Of a stretch of DNA of 6,038 nucleotides, positions 4,071 through 6,038 are shown one piece after another. The notes under the pieces are model-generated. The model had not been told where the DNA came from and searched no databases. It saw only the letters and a program-made list of their open reading frames with translations. Positions within the stretch are counted from its first letter, which is position 1; the number at the start of each line of letters is the position of its first letter. The stretch covers positions 1 through 6,038 of the forward strand of contig JAUVKC010000063.1 of assembly GCA_030592165.1 (NCBI GenBank), written 5' to 3'. The position numbers were made by a program, and so were the translations under genes. Source of the stretch: Candidatus Buchananbacteria bacterium (GTDB lineage Bacteria > Patescibacteriota > Patescibacteriia > CAIXNZ01).

Positions 4071-4092
4071 AATGTAAATTAATTACATTATA
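4071..4092 (-). promoter_or_regulatory. Possible promoter of the tRNA-Gly/tRNA-Leu unit with overlapping inverted repeat
   Basis: A perfect -10 TATAAT lies at 4092-4087 on the minus strand, about 50 nt upstream of tRNA-Gly; the -35 position holds only TTTTCT. AATGTAA (4071-4077) and TTACATT (4083-4089) form an inverted repeat overlapping the -10. The rest of the 4030-4218 gap is AT-rich, with a short A/T-flanked hairpin (CAAG 4171-4174 with CTTG 4181-4184, then six Ts) and a hairpin AGAAAAG/CTTTTCT (4110-4129); neither is assigned. Confidence 0.4.
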
Positions 4093-4181
4093 ATCTTTCT
4101 AAACTAAAAAGAAAAGATATTACTTTTCTGACTTAAGTAAAAAAAGTTTAACAAATTTTTTAAAAAAAATCAAGACCTAGC

Positions 4182-4210
4182 TTGTTTTTTCCTCTTAAAA
4201 AAGTTAAAAT
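4182..4210 (+). promoter_or_regulatory. Possible promoter of ruvB giving a leaderless transcript
   Basis: TTGTTT (4182-4187), 17-nt spacer, TAAAAT (4205-4210). The ATG at 4219 begins 9 nt past the end of the -10, about where transcription would start, and no Shine-Dalgarno lies upstream. This fits a leaderless mRNA. Confidence 0.4.
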
Positions 4211-4218
4211 ATTATCAT

Positions 4219-5271
4219 ATGACAATTGAGAACAATAAAAACGAAAGAATAGTTTCTTCTGATGAAGATTCAGAGGAAGTTGCTTTTGAAAATAACCTTA
4301 GACCAAAAAAACTAGCTGATTATATCGGCCAAAACAAGGTCAAAAATAATCTCAAAATTTTCATGCAAGCAGCACAAAAACGTGGCGAACCAATCGAGCA
4401 CGTACTTTTGCATGGTTGCCCTGGTCTGGGAAAAACTACCCTAGCTCATATTATTGCTAATGAAATGGGTGGAAATATCAAAGTTACTACTGGCCCAACA
4501 ATTGAACGAGCTGGTGACTTGGCTGCTATCTTAACTAATCTAGCTGACGGTGATATTTTGTTTATTGATGAAATGCATCGACTCAATAAAGTAATTGAAG
4601 AAGTACTTTATCCGGCTATGGAGGATTTTGCTCTTGATATAATTATTGGCAAAGGTCCAAGTGCCAGGACTTTAAGATTAGATTTACCAAAATTCACTTT
4701 AATCGGTGCGACAACTCGAATGGGTATGATTTCATCTCCACTTCGTGATCGTTTTGGCTCAAGCTATAAATTAGATTTTTATGAAAATAAAGATATTGAA
4801 GAAATCATCAGACGTAATGCAAAAATCTTAAACACTGAGCTGGATGATTTAGCTTGTTCACAAATCGCCAAACGTGCCAGAAAAACTCCTAGGGTTGCCA
4901 ATCGTTTATTAAAAAGAGTCAGAGACTTTGCTGAAGTCAAAGCAGATGGTAAAATTAATGATAAGGTAGCCAAAGAAGCACTTAATATGCTGGAAGTAGA
5001 TGAGCTCGGGCTTGATGATGTTGACCGCAAAATATTATCTACCTTAATTGAAAAATTTTCCGGCGGACCAGTTGGTCTTAATACTTTAGCTGCTGCTACT
5101 AGTGAAGAAATGGAAACTATCGAGGATATTTACGAACCATTTTTGATCCAACTTGGATTTTTGAACCGTACTCCAAGAGGCAGAACAGCTACAAAACATT
5201 GTTACCAACATCTTGGATTCACTCCTCGTCCTGAAAATAACTTAGACAAAAACCAGAATTCATTGATATAA
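4219..5271 (+). CDS. ruvB: RuvB, Holliday junction branch-migration DNA helicase
   Basis: 350 aa, normal length for RuvB. It is the hexameric AAA+ motor that, with RuvA, drives branch migration of Holliday junctions in recombinational repair; RuvC then resolves them. Visible motifs: Walker A GCPGLGKT (66-73), Walker B LFIDEMHRL (114-122), sensor 1 GATTR (163-167), the arginine-finger region SPLRDRFG (173-180) and sensor 2 KTPRVANRLLKRVRDFAEV (222-240). The C-terminal winged-helix domain includes GGPVGLNTLA (282-291) and TPRGRTAT (318-325). The N-terminal LRPKKLADYIGQ (27-38) is the usual RuvB entry motif, so the ATG at 4219 gives a slightly long acidic leader (1-25). Small departures from the common sequence are Cys in GCPGLGKT (usually GPPGLGKT) and Met in DEMHR (usually DEIHR); catalytic residues are intact. 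No Shine-Dalgarno. ruvA and ruvC are not in the window. It probably leads an operon with the next two genes. Confidence 0.98.
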   Translation: MTIENNKNERIVSSDEDSEEVAFENNLRPKKLADYIGQNKVKNNLKIFMQAAQKRGEPIEHVLLHGCPGLGKTTLAHIIANEMGGNIKVTTGPTIERAGDLAAILTNLADGDILFIDEMHRLNKVIEEVLYPAMEDFALDIIIGKGPSARTLRLDLPKFTLIGATTRMGMISSPLRDRFGSSYKLDFYENKDIEEIIRRNAKILNTELDDLACSQIAKRARKTPRVANRLLKRVRDFAEVKADGKINDKVAKEALNMLEVDELGLDDVDRKILSTLIEKFSGGPVGLNTLAAATSEEMETIEDIYEPFLIQLGFLNRTPRGRTATKHCYQHLGFTPRPENNLDKNQNSLI

Positions 5272-5295
5272 TAATAAAAATATTAATTTACACAA

Positions 5296-5520
5296 ATGAT
5301 TGAAATTTCATTAATGGCCTTATTAGTTTTATACTTAATTTTTGTTGCCATTTTTATTGTCTTTGCCATAGTAAATATCTACCATTTAATTGCTTTCGGT
5401 TTTTTAAGTTTTGAAAGTTTTTTCATGACATTTTTATTAATTGCCGGCACAATATTAATTTTATTTATAACTTATAAACTTGGCCTGGCAATCGATTGTT
5501 CACAAGCAATTGTGATATAA
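5296..5520 (+). CDS. 74-aa two-helix membrane protein
   Basis: ATG at 5296, TAA at 5518-5520, 24 nt after ruvB and 42 nt before the bPH2 gene, so probably co-transcribed. The protein is almost entirely hydrophobic: one membrane helix at about residues 6-28 (LMALLVLYLIFVAIFIVFAI) and a second at about 42-62 (FFMTFLLIAGTILILFITYK), joined by an aromatic loop containing Tyr29, His30 and several Phe. There is no signal cleavage site and no Shine-Dalgarno. A perfect -10-like TATAAT at 5267-5272 overlapping the ruvB stop could give a secondary promoter, though its -35 is poor. I know no function; its adjacency to the bPH2 protein suggests it may partner it in the membrane. Confidence 0.85.
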   Translation: MIEISLMALLVLYLIFVAIFIVFAIVNIYHLIAFGFLSFESFFMTFLLIAGTILILFITYKLGLAIDCSQAIVI

Positions 5521-5533
5521 AAAAACAAAACCC

Positions 5534-5554
5534 ATTACTAATTACTCATTACCA
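5534..5554. repeat. Three tandem heptamers ATTACTA / ATTACTC / ATTACCA
   Basis: Three consecutive 7-bp units in the 42-nt gap between the 74-aa gene and the bPH2 gene. The middle word ATTACTC recurs at 2187-2193 in the 58-aa gene upstream region. It could be a simple microsatellite or a regulator or spacing element. No Shine-Dalgarno is present in this gap. Confidence 0.5.
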
Positions 5555-5562
5555 TATTCAAA

Positions 5563-6038
5563 ATGTATATAGAAAACCACATTCCAAACAGACAAAAAGA
5601 TGAAAAACTAGTGCTTTTTTTACGACGGCACTGGCTTAATATTTTAGGTCATTGGTCAATGTATACTTTATTAGCTTTTATTCCAGTTGTTATTTATTTT
5701 TTCTTACATTATAAAGTTCCTGAGATTTTAGCTGGCACTTATTCTTATCCGTTTTTATTATTACTAGGTAGCTTATTTTATCTTTTTATATTATTATTTT
5801 TTTATAACGCTTTTATAGATTATTATCTTGATGTCTGGATTGTAACAAGCAAAAGAATTATTAATATTGAACAAAAAGGTTTATTTAACAGGGAAGTAGC
5901 GGAACACGAACTAGACAAAATTCAAGATGTAACAGCTGCTCAAAAAGGTGTTTTACAAACTTTCTTTTCTTATGGCAATGTAAATATCCAAACAGCTGGT
6001 GAAGTGCAACGATTTATTTTTCAACAAGTCAATGATCC
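5563..6038 (+). CDS. bPH2 (bacterial PH domain) membrane protein, 3' end outside window
   Basis: ATG at 5563; the frame is open to the window end (158 complete codons). Residues 1-25 are a charged cytoplasmic start (KDEKLVLFLRRHW). Two membrane helices follow, about 26-49 (ILGHWSMYTLLAFIPVVIYF) and 63-88 (FLLLLGSLFYLFILLFFY). From about residue 90 comes the bPH2 core: DVWIVTSKRIINIEQKGLF, HELDKIQDVT, FFSYGNVNIQTAG and RFIFQQV. This is the typical order of Pfam bPH_2 proteins (YdbS/YdbT-like), which are membrane proteins of poorly known role. The Ile/Gln/Asp-containing motif DKIQDVT and the GNV.IQTAGE stretch are the best marks. No Shine-Dalgarno. The end of the PH domain and any C-terminal extension are cut off. 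Confidence 0.9.
   Translation, partial: MYIENHIPNRQKDEKLVLFLRRHWLNILGHWSMYTLLAFIPVVIYFFLHYKVPEILAGTYSYPFLLLLGSLFYLFILLFFYNAFIDYYLDVWIVTSKRIINIEQKGLFNREVAEHELDKIQDVTAAQKGVLQTFFSYGNVNIQTAGEVQRFIFQQVND

Noticed and set aside
4779..5030. Minus-strand 83-codon frame
   Set aside because: Antisense to the conserved part of ruvB; its serine/leucine-rich composition is typical of a shadow frame.
1..6038. CRISPR array, insertion sequence or attachment site
   Set aside because: No regularly spaced repeats, transposase motifs or integrase gene are present; the only candidate small mobile unit is the palindrome at 3798-3906, which remains unproven.

Overview
This AT-rich window looks like a chromosomal segment of a Candidate Phyla Radiation (Patescibacteria) bacterium. 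That is an inference from gene content: a lamin-tail-domain surface protein, an orphan Avd-like four-helix-bundle protein, and ruvB followed by a tiny membrane protein and a bPH2 protein. Several genes have no Shine-Dalgarno site. TGA serves as a stop codon in the 94-aa gene, so the Gracilibacteria-type recoding (UGA = Gly) does not apply. No phage, IS, CRISPR or reverse-transcriptase gene is visible.

Layout. (1) 1-1743 (+) is the 3' part of a large surface protein: lamin-tail domains, a PKD-like domain, OB-like domains and a C-terminal membrane anchor. (2) 1744-3630 is a run of small, separately transcribed genes, most with a promoter and terminator of their own. They are a 58-aa orphan (-), a 94-aa zinc-knuckle protein (-), an Avd-like protein (+) and a 100-aa orphan (+). 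A 57-bp REP-like hairpin lies between the divergent zinc-knuckle and Avd-like genes. The two orphans have near-consensus sigma70 promoters whose -10 box is one arm of an inverted repeat, plus strong Shine-Dalgarno sites; the 100-aa gene also has unusually G/C-rich third positions. (3) 3596-4218 holds a tRNA pair on the minus strand, tRNA-Gly(GCC) then tRNA-Leu(UAA). The spacer between them contains an 18-bp perfect inverted repeat that includes the 5' acceptor strand of tRNA-Leu. (4) 4219-6038 (+) is a probable operon: ruvB (Holliday-junction branch-migration ATPase), a 74-aa membrane protein and the start of a bPH2 membrane protein cut by the window end.

How they work together: only the last three genes look like a functional cluster by spacing, and they need not share a pathway. 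The middle block is best read as independent small transcription units. The strongest candidates for undescribed biology are the competing hairpins in the tRNA-Leu leader and the two strongly signalled orphan proteins. The Avd-like protein belongs to the family that includes the diversity-generating-retroelement accessory protein, but nothing else of a retroelement is present here.
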